Origin: Candidatus Saccharimonadota bacterium
Lineage (GTDB): Bacteria; Patescibacteriota; Saccharimonadia; Saccharimonadales; UBA4665
DNA length: 39,763 nucleotides
Direction of reading: 5' to 3'
NCBI GenBank assembly: GCA_014378615.1
Contig: JACMNI010000049.1
Span: forward strand, 1 to 39,763
This document shows, one piece after another, positions 10,426 through 19,205 of this stretch. The notes beneath the pieces are model-generated. The model was not told the origin of the DNA. It ran no database searches and worked only from the letters and a program-made list of their open reading frames with translations. The position numbers and the translations under genes were made by a program. Positions within the stretch are counted from its first letter, which is position 1, and every line of letters begins with the position of its first letter.

Positions 10426-11667
10426 CTATAGTCCGGCCTGCTCAGAGCTAAGAAGTGGGATCTGCTGGCCACGCTCGTTCAGTGTCTTTACTAAGCGCGC
10501 CGCTTGATCTTTGGCTGTTGTATTAATCTGCTGCGCATCAATTGCGGCTTGTGTGGTCTTTTCTAGTAGCTCTAACTTTACTTTGGTACGCGCATTAGTA
10601 TTCTCAGCTTTCGCTTGTGCTGCTGTCCATTCATATTGCATGTGGAAGGGCAGATAGCCAGTAATAGAGATTGCCCGTGTGGCTGGGTTAATTTTTAGTA
10701 ACGCCACGCCGTTAAAGAGCGTCTCTGGTGGTATCTGGGTATTAAGATAGTTACCCAAGCTATACCAAACCAAGGTCTTATTGCTGGCAGCACCCGTTAG
10801 GTCCTGGACGGGCTGGAGCACATGCGGTCCGTGACCAAGAACCAGATTGACACCTTGATCACTCAGATACTGAGCGGCCTTTTCCTGAGCCGCAGTAACT
10901 TGAGACGAGTATTCTACCCCCCAGCGCATGCTCACAATTATTATTTGAGCTCCTTGGGCTTTGGCCGCCTGGATTTGCTGCGCCGCGAGCGCTGGACTAT
11001 ATACCGAGACTCCGTAGCTATTCTGCGGTGCCGCATTCGAATACGTGGTGTAGGCCAAAAAGGCAAATTTTAGGCCCTTAGTAGTAAACATATGCACGGC
11101 ATCATGCTCGGCTTGATTGCGGTTTTGACCGGCTACAGCTAACGTGGTTGGCACTGCAGCCCAGGCGGCAACCGAGGTATCGATATTTGCCTGCGTAAAG
11201 TCGAAGCTATGATTAGACGCCGTGTTTACCAAGTTACAGCCGTACTTGCCCATATCGGTTACAAATTCGGTGGGCGAGTTAAACTTCGGATAGCCCGAAA
11301 TGCCAAGTGCTTTACCGCCGTTAAGTATCGGGTCATTACAAAAACGTATGTCAGTTTTCTTAAATAAAGGCGCCAATGGTTCAACCAGCGGTAAATAATT
11401 ATACGTGCCATCCGAATTTTGAGCAGCCGCATTTACTGAATCGTGCGCGATCCAGTCACCAGTCAAGACCATACTAATGGCATCATCTCTTTTAGTAATT
11501 TGATGCGGCTTCGGTTTGGCGACATTACTAGAAACAGCTGGTTTGATAGCTTGATCGCGGCTCAAGTAGGTGCCCGCGCCAGCGGCAAAGATTAAAGCAA
11601 TTCCCGCTATTAGAACCTGGTTGCGGCGACGTTGCCAAAACCCGGGCTGTTTTTGTATGGTATACAC
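10426..11667 (-). CDS. CapA family protein (poly-gamma-glutamate synthesis-like metallophosphatase)
   Basis: MVLTGDWIAHDSV, CNLVNTASNHSFDF, SMRWGVEYSSQVTAAQEKAAQYLSDQGVNLVLGHGPHVLQPVQ; N-terminal TM. GTG start. Confidence 0.9.
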   Translation of the reverse strand: MYTIQKQPGFWQRRRNQVLIAGIALIFAAGAGTYLSRDQAIKPAVSSNVAKPKPHQITKRDDAISMVLTGDWIAHDSVNAAAQNSDGTYNYLPLVEPLAPLFKKTDIRFCNDPILNGGKALGISGYPKFNSPTEFVTDMGKYGCNLVNTASNHSFDFTQANIDTSVAAWAAVPTTLAVAGQNRNQAEHDAVHMFTTKGLKFAFLAYTTYSNAAPQNSYGVSVYSPALAAQQIQAAKAQGAQIIIVSMRWGVEYSSQVTAAQEKAAQYLSDQGVNLVLGHGPHVLQPVQDLTGAASNKTLVWYSLGNYLNTQIPPETLFNGVALLKINPATRAISITGYLPFHMQYEWTAAQAKAENTNARTKVKLELLEKTTQAAIDAQQINTTAKDQAARLVKTLNERGQQIPLLSSEQAGL

Positions 11668-11701
11668 GCCATAATTATAGCAACATTTAAGCGCTGCGCA
11701 G

Positions 11702-11728
11702 TTGTCTAGATGTAAATTCTAGTATAAA
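11702..11728 (+). promoter_or_regulatory. Putative promoter for tRNA-Gln
   Basis: TTGTCT (11702-11707) and TATAAA (11723-11728) about 15 nt apart, 15 bp upstream of the tRNA. Confidence 0.35.
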
Positions 11729-11743
11729 ATCAACGGGCGTCAT

Positions 11744-11818
11744 TGGGGCGTGGCCAAGTGGTAAGGCACCAGTTTTTGGTACTGGCATTCAGGGGTTCGA
11801 ATCCCTTCGCCCCAGCCA
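11744..11818 (+). tRNA. tRNA-Gln (anticodon TTG), CCA encoded
   Basis: Acceptor TGGGGCG pairs with CGCCCCA; anticodon stem/loop CCAGT-TTTTGGT-ACTGG; T arm AGGGGTTCGAATCCCT; discriminator G then CCA. Confidence 0.95.
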
Positions 11819-11856
11819 AATAAAAAGCCCGGTTTATCCGGGCTTTTTATTTGGCT
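11814..11856 (+). terminator. Long intrinsic terminator fused to the tRNA 3' end
   Basis: Perfect 19-bp inverted repeat AGCCAAATAAAAAGCCCGG-TTTAT-CCGGGCTTTTTATTTGGCT; includes the tRNA CCA. Confidence 0.85.
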
Positions 11857-11932
11857 TGGACTAGGATTAACAGAACGGTTCGGTCGTGAGTCACAGCCCC
11901 CAGCGCAGCGGGCGGCTGGATTCACGTGCGCT

Positions 11933-11950
11933 ATCCCTTCGCCCCAGCCA
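11933..11950 (+). repeat. Duplicate of the tRNA-Gln 3' end (candidate att/scar)
   Basis: 18-bp exact copy ATCCCTTCGCCCCAGCCA of 11801-11818. Confidence 0.8.
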
Positions 11951-12067
11951 GCTGGAAATTCCGTTGCGAAAGTTCATCATTTCAAATGGTTCTTTCAATT
12001 TAAGCCGTGGTTCTTTGCCGGTACGCCTCGAGAGCACTTCTGTTATTGATCAGATTCTTTAGATTAA

Positions 12068-12379
12068 CTATCTTTTTGAAATATTACTATTTTCGAAGAA
12101 GGACTTGCTTGTTTCAATTTGTCCAGCGCGTTTAGACGCAGTGCTCGCTACCCTAGGATCTAATGACGTATTTGCTAAAGTGACGAGGGACAATCTACTC
12201 TCTTCAGCACAAAAACTGCTACCGGCTTCAACCACCGCAGATGGCATAGCTAGATTAATCTGGCCCAGTGTACTCTCGAGATTTGGCTCGTCTTTACCTA
12301 TCATGGATTTTTGCATAGCGCAGTAGCCTATATATCTACATTCTTGACCTGAAGCAGGGCATATTAATTTCTCAGTCAT
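12068..12379 (-). CDS. Hypothetical protein with Cys-rich N terminus
   Basis: 103 aa ORF MTEKLICPASGQECRYIGYCAMQKSM...; only sizeable ORF in the islet; no recognised family. Confidence 0.4.
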   Translation of the reverse strand: MTEKLICPASGQECRYIGYCAMQKSMIGKDEPNLESTLGQINLAMPSAVVEAGSSFCAEESRLSLVTLANTSLDPRVASTASKRAGQIETSKSFFENSNISKR

Positions 12380-12427
12380 ATTATATCCACAATGAAGGCA
12401 CAGTGTATGTTAAATTGATAAGAATTC

Positions 12428-12453
12428 ATATAGGTAATTACACAAACCTATAT
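12428..12453. repeat. Inverted repeat in intergenic region
   Basis: ATATAGGT (12428-12435) and ACCTATAT (12446-12453), 10-nt spacer. Confidence 0.6.
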
Positions 12454-12632
12454 ATCTTACGCAAAATTCACGTCTTCGGATTATCAGATACTGATTACTA
12501 AATATTCAATGCTCGTCCACTAGCCCCAACCAAGCATTAGCACAATATAACGCTCCTTTAGTGGGCTCCATTGTACATACTGGTTGCACATGAGTGGTTC
12601 TTAATCTTCAATTAAGGTATTGTGATCAATAT

Positions 12633-13148
12633 ATGAAGAAACTTTTTAAGATTATAGCGATTTTAGTGGCCACTCTGGTATTGCTCGTGATTGTAGGATT
12701 GATCCGCCTCAATTCAGATGCTCAGCACGTCATAATAGACGGTCCGGCAATGGAGCCAACTATACACAGTAACCAGCGTCTAACTCCCACACAGTATAAA
12801 GTTGGCGAATTACCAAAGCGGGGCGATATTGTAGAATACACTAGTTCAAATATGCTCGTTAGAAAATACTCCAAGTCAGGAAAGTTACTTCATAGAATCA
12901 TTGCACTGCCTGGAGAGAGAGTAACTATCGACAATAACAAGGTTCTTGTCTACAACACTCAGAACCCAGATGGATTCAATCCCGATGCCGCGTATCTTTC
13001 AGGCGACGTTGTCACAGCAGGTGCTATCGACTTAAAGCTGGGCCAAAACAGGTACTTCGTAATGGGAGATAACAGGCCCAATGCTTTAGACTCTAGAGCC
13101 TTTGGACCAATAGCAGCTGACGATATCATTGGCAAAATTAGCTTTTAG
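12633..13148 (+). CDS. Signal peptidase I (S26A) homologue, catalytic dyad substituted
   Basis: N-terminal TM, then IIDGPAMEPTIH (box B), LLHRIIALPGERV (box D), YFVMGDNRPNALDSRAFGPI (box E). Start set at MKKLFKI. Confidence 0.9.
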   Translation: MKKLFKIIAILVATLVLLVIVGLIRLNSDAQHVIIDGPAMEPTIHSNQRLTPTQYKVGELPKRGDIVEYTSSNMLVRKYSKSGKLLHRIIALPGERVTIDNNKVLVYNTQNPDGFNPDAAYLSGDVVTAGAIDLKLGQNRYFVMGDNRPNALDSRAFGPIAADDIIGKISF

Positions 13149-13172
13149 GACACGGTGACACCGTATCCGCTA

Positions 13173-13210
13173 TAACTGGCCGCAAGCAGCCACAGGGTTG
13201 CGGCCAGTTA
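13173..13210. repeat. Strong hairpin downstream of the signal peptidase homologue
   Basis: TAACTGGCCGCAA (13173-13185) and TTGCGGCCAGTTA (13198-13210), perfect 13-bp arms, 12-nt loop, no following T-tract. Confidence 0.7.
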
Positions 13211-13291
13211 ATCAACATGCGCCATCTGCGGGTCACTTCATTATTTCAAGGATAGTGGCATATACAGGGTATTGGGTGTACACTCCATTTT

Positions 13292-13723
13292 ATGGATGAA
13301 TTTAGCTCCTGGGCCAAAATTGTTATTGTAGAAGATAACACCGCGCTGGCTGATATTTATAAGACACGGCTCGAACTATTGGGCTACATATGTTTCGTAG
13401 CCTACGACGGCATAGAAGGACTACGCCTGATAGAGAAAGAGCGGCCCGGATTAGTCATGCTCGACATTATGATCCCTAAGATATCCGGAGACCAACTACT
13501 CACTATATTAAGGCAAACTGAATGGGGAAAAACCGTAAAAGTGTTAGTTATATCCAACCTAAGTGAGACCGATGCCCCGGCCGGTATTAGAGCTAACGGT
13601 ATCGAAGGGTATGCGGTTAAGGCTAATTTGACTGATGACCAGATAGATCAGCTAGTGTCAGCTATTATTGCGTCGCCCAATCAAGCCGCGGGCACCGTAG
13701 CCGAGAATTCTGCTATAGTTTAA
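13292..13723 (+). CDS. Stand-alone response regulator receiver (CheY-like)
   Basis: [35 protein letters not shown], and YAVKANL receiver motifs; no output domain. Confidence 0.92.
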   Translation: MDEFSSWAKIVIVEDNTALADIYKTRLELLGYICFVAYDGIEGLRLIEKERPGLVMLDIMIPKISGDQLLTILRQTEWGKTVKVLVISNLSETDAPAGIRANGIEGYAVKANLTDDQIDQLVSAIIASPNQAAGTVAENSAIV

Positions 13724-13742
13724 GTATCAATTAGGAGGCTTC

Positions 13743-15347
13743 ATGACACTGACCGATTTACCTGAATGGCATGATTTAGAGAACCATTTTACTACGGTTC
13801 AAAATTTGCAACTCCGCGACCTCTTCGCAAATGATCCTGATCGTGGCAGCCGACTTAGCTTGCAAGCTGGTGACTTATATTTAGACTTTTCTAAAAATCG
13901 CGTAACAGATGAAACACTCGCGAAATTGATAGCGCTAGCCAAAGCCTGTGGTATAGAATCGACGCGTGACGCCATGTTTGCGGGAGTCAAAATAAATACC
14001 ACCGAACAACGGGCAGTTCTACATACAGCACTTCGCAATACATCGGACCAACCGGTGTATACCGATGGCATAGACGTTATGTCAGAAATTCACACTGAGC
14101 TCAAGAAAATGTCAGAGTTTTCTGACAATATTCGTGATAAAAAACTATTAGGATTTGATGGCCGACCAATCAAAAACGTCGTCAATATAGGCATTGGCGG
14201 GTCCGACCTCGGGCCCGTGATGGTCACCGAGGCTTTAAAATATTACAGCGACCGCTCCCTACAAATCCGGTTTATATCTAACATTGATGCTAATAACTTC
14301 GCAGAAGTTACCCGCGATCTAGATCCAGCCGAATCGCTGTTCATTATTGCTAGCAAGACGTTTACCACCGATGAGACCATGACTAACGCCTTAACGGCCC
14401 GAGAATGGTTATTGGCCTCTGGGGCAGTGGATACTGACATTGCTAAACATTTTGTCGCACTATCTACTAACACCGAAAAGGTAACTGAGTTTGGTATAGA
14501 TTCGGCCAATATGTTTGTATTTTGGCATTGGGTGGGCGGACGCTACTCACTAACCAGCGCGATTGGATTATCGATCATGATCGCTATCGGGCCAGAGCAT
14601 TTCAAGGAGTTACTAGAAGGTTTCTACGACATGGATCAGCATTTCAAAACCGCGCCACTGGAAAATAATATGCCGGTTATCCTGGCAATGCTAGGTGTAT
14701 GGTACGGCAATTTCTTTGGTGCTGAAACCGAAGCCATTTTGCCATACGACCAGTATCTACACCGATTCCCGGCCTATTTCCAGCAAGGTAATATGGAAAG
14801 TAATGGTAAATCGGTTACCAAATCCGGAGAACCCGTACGCTACAAGACTGGGCCAGTAGTCTGGGGTGAACCGGGTACCAACGGTCAACACGCCTTTTAT
14901 CAGCTACTACACCAAGGTACTCACCTTATACCAGCCGATTTTATAGGTACTATAGAGCCATTAAACAACATCGGCGAGCATCACCAGAAACTCACGGCTA
15001 ACCTATTGGCCCAAACCAAAGCGCTGGCTTTTGGCAAAACTGCCCTAGAGCTGGAAGCGGAAGGGGTGTCTTCGGAACTAATTGCTCATAAAACGTTCAC
15101 CGGTAACAGGCCGACCAATACTATTCTAATGACGAAATTAACGCCCCACAGCTTAGGCCAACTGATAGCTCTTTACGAGCACAAAATTTTCGTTCAAGGC
15201 GTTATTTGGGATATCAATTCTTTCGACCAATGGGGAGTGGAACTCGGTAAGGTATTAGCGACAGATATCTATCAGAAGCTAAAAGAACGAGGCAGCGACG
15301 CCGACGATAGCTCAACGGCTAATCTATTAAAGAGATTTTCTAGCTAG
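13743..15347 (+). CDS. pgi: Glucose-6-phosphate isomerase
   Basis: [56 protein letters not shown] upstream. Confidence 0.97.
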   Translation: MTLTDLPEWHDLENHFTTVQNLQLRDLFANDPDRGSRLSLQAGDLYLDFSKNRVTDETLAKLIALAKACGIESTRDAMFAGVKINTTEQRAVLHTALRNTSDQPVYTDGIDVMSEIHTELKKMSEFSDNIRDKKLLGFDGRPIKNVVNIGIGGSDLGPVMVTEALKYYSDRSLQIRFISNIDANNFAEVTRDLDPAESLFIIASKTFTTDETMTNALTAREWLLASGAVDTDIAKHFVALSTNTEKVTEFGIDSANMFVFWHWVGGRYSLTSAIGLSIMIAIGPEHFKELLEGFYDMDQHFKTAPLENNMPVILAMLGVWYGNFFGAETEAILPYDQYLHRFPAYFQQGNMESNGKSVTKSGEPVRYKTGPVVWGEPGTNGQHAFYQLLHQGTHLIPADFIGTIEPLNNIGEHHQKLTANLLAQTKALAFGKTALELEAEGVSSELIAHKTFTGNRPTNTILMTKLTPHSLGQLIALYEHKIFVQGVIWDINSFDQWGVELGKVLATDIYQKLKERGSDADDSSTANLLKRFSS

Positions 15348-15359
15348 CTGCAAATAAAG

Positions 15360-16418
15360 TTAGCGTGTGAATGCCCGTAAGTATCCGCGATGATCAATAT
15401 ACAGGTATGCAATTATACCCATGGCTAACGTTAGCCAGTAACTTATAAGCCGGTAGAGTATAACAGCCGCCAATGCCTGGGGACCGGCAATTGAAAATCC
15501 AATCAGGCCCGCTAATAAACCGGCTTCGGTTCCGCCAAGGCCACCCGGAGTTGGTGTTGCCGTACCCACGACTATTCCGATAGTAAATACCGCTAAGGCA
15601 GCGACTGGACTGATAGTAACGTGAACCGCTAAGACGCAGAGCCAAAGGGCAGCGGCGTTGGCGAGCGTTAAGAGTAAAGACGTCGTAAACGCAGCGCCAA
15701 GCCGAATTGGGTAGCGAGCATAAAATCCCAGGTCGCGCACTATTGATCGTGCAAACAAATTAATGATTTTGTGCATTGATTTTTTGAGGATTAAAAATAC
15801 ACCCAATATTACCGCAAACATAATAATTGCTACAACTAACAGGGGATCTATTCGGGGCAAGGTGAACCCGTCGAAACTAGCTGGAGACAGTAGTAGCAGC
15901 CCTAACAGCAAACAGATATGACTGAAAAATCCTAAGAAATTATTTACGGCCACTACGCTACCGGCTTGGCTAACCGTGTGTCGCCGCTGCCGCAGGTAAA
16001 TGAAAAACGTAGCAATACTGCCCGCGCCTGCCGGTAAGAGGCGGTTTGTGAACATATTCGCTAAAGCGACTAAAACGGTGCGCCTATATACCAGGGGGTG
16101 GCGAGCCAAGCAATGATAGGTAGCAGCAGCTAATAGAAAAGTAAACGCAATAAAGACTATTGCTAGTAATAGAGGCACTACGGAAATGTGCCTTATAAGA
16201 CTAAGGCTCGTTTTAAAGCCGGCTATTTGTGGCAGTATTATGTATAACCCTAATGCTAAAACAATGAGTGTTATTAACCGTTTACGATTATGGTGCGGAA
16301 GTTTGTGGCCGGCGCGCATGAGCTTATTATCAATAAATACGCGTATTAGCACAAGCACTATATAAAGATGCCAGCTGCCGACGTAATGCAAGCGGATTTT
16401 TAGTTTTATGCGGACCAC
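15360..16418 (-). CDS. UPF0104 / lysylphosphatidylglycerol synthase TM-region family (flippase-like) protein
   Basis: About 8 TM; NRLLPAGAGSIATFFIYLRQRRH and ATPTPGGLGGTEAGLLAGL motifs. Confidence 0.85.
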   Translation of the reverse strand: MVRIKLKIRLHYVGSWHLYIVLVLIRVFIDNKLMRAGHKLPHHNRKRLITLIVLALGLYIILPQIAGFKTSLSLIRHISVVPLLLAIVFIAFTFLLAAATYHCLARHPLVYRRTVLVALANMFTNRLLPAGAGSIATFFIYLRQRRHTVSQAGSVVAVNNFLGFFSHICLLLGLLLLSPASFDGFTLPRIDPLLVVAIIMFAVILGVFLILKKSMHKIINLFARSIVRDLGFYARYPIRLGAAFTTSLLLTLANAAALWLCVLAVHVTISPVAALAVFTIGIVVGTATPTPGGLGGTEAGLLAGLIGFSIAGPQALAAVILYRLISYWLTLAMGIIAYLYIDHRGYLRAFTR

Positions 16419-16438
16419 TATAAATGTATACTGACAAC

Positions 16439-17356
16439 ATGCATTTACGGCGCAGACCTATGTCGCACTATTTCCTATTAACTAGTACTTATATATTGTT
16501 GGCTATGGTGTTACCAGCCAACAAAGTTGCTCAATCTGCCTACCACCTGAGCTCTTTGCAATATCACATCTTATTATTACTGGTAATTCTTCCAGTCGTA
16601 GGTATTTGGTACGCAGCTTTTTATGGCTTTACCAAATTGCACGATTATGCTCAGGCTATACAAAGCTCTAAAGAAGGTGAGCATTTCAAAGATTTGGCGC
16701 GAGGCTGCGGCTGGTTGGCTTACGGGTTACCGGCAACCGCCATTACATCTATACTTGTGAATAGTGTAGCTAATAGCTATCCGCGCTATCACTCTACAGC
16801 AGTAATAATAAATAACTATTTACACCTAATTTTGCCCTTAATCGCATTCACGATACTTAGTAAATGCGCTCGCAACTTAACGGATCAAGCTAATTTACGC
16901 CTGAGCTTAGGTCGGGCGCGCAGTATTATAATATTGTTTGCATCTTTAGGAGTGATCTATTGTTATCTTATCTTTGAAAATATTGATCTAATCTCGCTAG
17001 CATCATCGAACAATGCCTATTTCTTACCAGTTTGGTTAGTGGTACTCTCGTTGGTAATTCCGTTCTTATATTCATGGTTTGTGGGCTTGCTGGCAGCCTA
17101 CGAGATGGTATTGTTTTCCCAAAAATCTAAAGGCCTCTTATACCGTCGTTCACTGCGTGGCTTGGGATATGGCATTGCCGCAGTAATCGTAAGCTCTTGT
17201 GCGCTGCAGTATGTCACCTCAATAGTACCGCGGACGGGTTTGTTGTCGCTCAGTTCTGTACTAGTTGCCATTTATGCAATCCAGATCATTGCTGCTATTG
17301 GTTATACGCTCATAGCTATCAGTGCGGTGCGACTTAAACGAATAGAGGAGGTGTAG
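16439..17356 (+). CDS. Polytopic membrane protein, unknown function
   Basis: About 300 aa with multiple hydrophobic helices; heads a tight gene cluster with a kinase. Start chosen at the second ATG because a -10 box (TATACT, 16427-16432) overlaps the ORF 5' end. Confidence 0.75.
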   Translation: MHLRRRPMSHYFLLTSTYILLAMVLPANKVAQSAYHLSSLQYHILLLLVILPVVGIWYAAFYGFTKLHDYAQAIQSSKEGEHFKDLARGCGWLAYGLPATAITSILVNSVANSYPRYHSTAVIINNYLHLILPLIAFTILSKCARNLTDQANLRLSLGRARSIIILFASLGVIYCYLIFENIDLISLASSNNAYFLPVWLVVLSLVIPFLYSWFVGLLAAYEMVLFSQKSKGLLYRRSLRGLGYGIAAVIVSSCALQYVTSIVPRTGLLSLSSVLVAIYAIQIIAAIGYTLIAISAVRLKRIEEV

Positions 17357-17357
17357 C

Positions 17358-17624
17358 ATGACTGAGCTCAGCCTTTACGACCGCGTCGTCAGAATTACGC
17401 ACGTTTATCTCGGTCCGGCAGCCGATCGTTTTATTGCTCGCCAGGTGCAGAATCATTTACATAAGGAGCCGCAAGATCTCTCTAAAGACGACCTGAAATC
17501 ATTAATTGACTGGATACGCGTTGCCGTGTCGTTATTAACAGAGGACAGCGATATAATTGAAGAGTATACGGCCCAACTTGAACAATTAGTAGTTCCGGCT
17601 AAAAAGGAGGCACATGGCAATTAA
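17358..17624 (+). CDS. Small conserved-looking hypothetical protein, predicted helical
   Basis: 88 aa MTELSLYDRVVRITHVYLGPAADRFIARQVQNHL..., 1-nt gap from upstream gene and 11-nt overlap with the kinase; GAGGAGGTGTAGC SD. Confidence 0.75.
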   Translation: MTELSLYDRVVRITHVYLGPAADRFIARQVQNHLHKEPQDLSKDDLKSLIDWIRVAVSLLTEDSDIIEEYTAQLEQLVVPAKKEAHGN

Positions 17625-18735
17625 TAAAGACACCGCTATCGTTCAGGCCGAAGAGCAGCGGGCTCAGGCCGAAGCCCTTTTTAATAGCATAGGTGAGGGC
17701 GCAATTGCTACCGATGAGTTTGGTCGTATCACCCGCATTAACCCGATAGCCCTTAGTATCCTCGGCTACAAAGAGTCAGAATTGTTAGGTGAGTGGTTTC
17801 CCAAAAAGATTGTTGCCCTAAACGAGCAAGACGTCGCTATAAATTTGATCGATCGTCCAATTACAAAAGCATTTTTATCTGGTCGCTCAGTAACCGAAAA
17901 GGTATTCTATAGAAAGCGCGACGGTCAAAAATTACCCGTCATGTTAACAGTCTCACCTATACTGCTAGCCGATCGTCCTATCGGTGCCATAGAAGTATTC
18001 CGCGATATTACACTAGAAGAAGAGATAGACCGCATGAAAAGCGAATTTATATCTTTAGCCTCACACCAACTCCGGACACCCCTGTCAGCCATTAAAACCT
18101 ACTCTCATATGTTAGTAGACGGCTATATGGGCGACGTAACCACTGCCCAAAAAAAGTCGCTCCGTACCATAATCGGGGCTACTAATCGTATGAATGAATT
18201 GATCAGCACCTTACTAAACATTACTCGCATAGAAAGCGGCACGATCGTAATTAATGCTCGGATGCTACGCATTGATAGGGCCGCCGAAGAAGTGATTAAA
18301 GAGCTAAACTTAGCAGCATCAGAAAAAAATATCACTTTGTCGCTCACCCAGAGCGGGAAATTAGCCACCAGTGTAAAAACAGATAATTTGATCCTAAAAG
18401 AGATTATTTCTAACCTAATCTCAAATGCCATAAAATACACTACAGAGGGTGGTGCCGTCGATGTCATAGTGCGAGGACGGAATAAGGACGTTCTAGTAAC
18501 GGTAGCCGATAACGGTTGGGGTATACCGAAAGACGCGCACGACCAAGTGTTTAGCAAATTCTTCCGTGCCCAGAACACGGTAAAACGGGAAACCACGGGG
18601 ACAGGACTTGGTTTATATCTGGTAAAAGGCCTGCTTGAACGATTAAATGGCAATATATGGTTTGAGAGCGAGGAGGGTAAGGGCACGACGTTTTTCTTCA
18701 CCTTGCCCAAAGAGCAACGCCTTCGTAACAATTAA
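17614..18735 (+). CDS. PAS domain sensor histidine kinase (soluble)
   Basis: PAS region LFNSIGEGAIATDEFGRITRIN; H-box SLASHQLRTPLSAIKTY; N-box EIISNLISNAIKYT; G-boxes VADNGWGIP and TGTGLGLYLVKGL. Confidence 0.95.
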   Translation: MAINKDTAIVQAEEQRAQAEALFNSIGEGAIATDEFGRITRINPIALSILGYKESELLGEWFPKKIVALNEQDVAINLIDRPITKAFLSGRSVTEKVFYRKRDGQKLPVMLTVSPILLADRPIGAIEVFRDITLEEEIDRMKSEFISLASHQLRTPLSAIKTYSHMLVDGYMGDVTTAQKKSLRTIIGATNRMNELISTLLNITRIESGTIVINARMLRIDRAAEEVIKELNLAASEKNITLSLTQSGKLATSVKTDNLILKEIISNLISNAIKYTTEGGAVDVIVRGRNKDVLVTVADNGWGIPKDAHDQVFSKFFRAQNTVKRETTGTGLGLYLVKGLLERLNGNIWFESEEGKGTTFFFTLPKEQRLRNN

Positions 18736-18803
18736 GTGAGATTTCTTATACGGTAAGCGCCTAGCCCGTGGTAAACTCTTATTATAACTTTAAGGAGCAC
18801 TTT

Positions 18804-19190
18804 GTGGCCAACATCCTCATTGTCGAAGATGATAAAGATTTAAACAATGCATACTCAATAATTCTGTCCAGCCAGGATCACACAGTCGAGTCCGCTTTTG
18901 ACGGACAAGAAGCATTAGATAAATTAAAGACATTCAAACCAGATTTGATTCTGCTTGATCTATTAATGCCTATTATGGGTGGTCTAGAGTTTTTACAGCA
19001 CTTTGACTTAAAAACCCATCCAGCTGTAAAAGTTCTGATTTTCACCAACATGGAAAATTCTCCCGAAGTAGCTGAATCGTATAAACTTGGTGCTCACCGC
19101 TGTATTATTAAGTCTTGGACAGCGCCCCACAACCTGGCTCGCGTCATTAACGAAGCGCTAGAGAGTAACTCCGTACAAGCGGCAGTTTAG
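18804..19190 (+). CDS. Stand-alone response regulator receiver
   Basis: GTG start after SD AAGGAGC; ANILIVEDDKDLNNAY, PDLILLDLLMPIMGG, FTNMENS, RCIIKSW; no output domain. Confidence 0.93.
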   Translation: MANILIVEDDKDLNNAYSIILSSQDHTVESAFDGQEALDKLKTFKPDLILLDLLMPIMGGLEFLQHFDLKTHPAVKVLIFTNMENSPEVAESYKLGAHRCIIKSWTAPHNLARVINEALESNSVQAAV

Positions 19191-19205
19191 TTACTAGAGT
19201 GGCAA

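Noticed and set aside
11740-11925. 61-aa ORF on the minus strand (GWGEGIRTPECQYQKLVPYHLATPQ)
   Set aside because: It is the antisense translation of tRNA-Gln and its terminator, a well-known spurious annotation.
12523-12532. GCCCCAACCA as a possible third tRNA-end repeat bounding the islet
   Set aside because: Only 10 bp with one mismatch to GCCCCAGCCA; too short to support.
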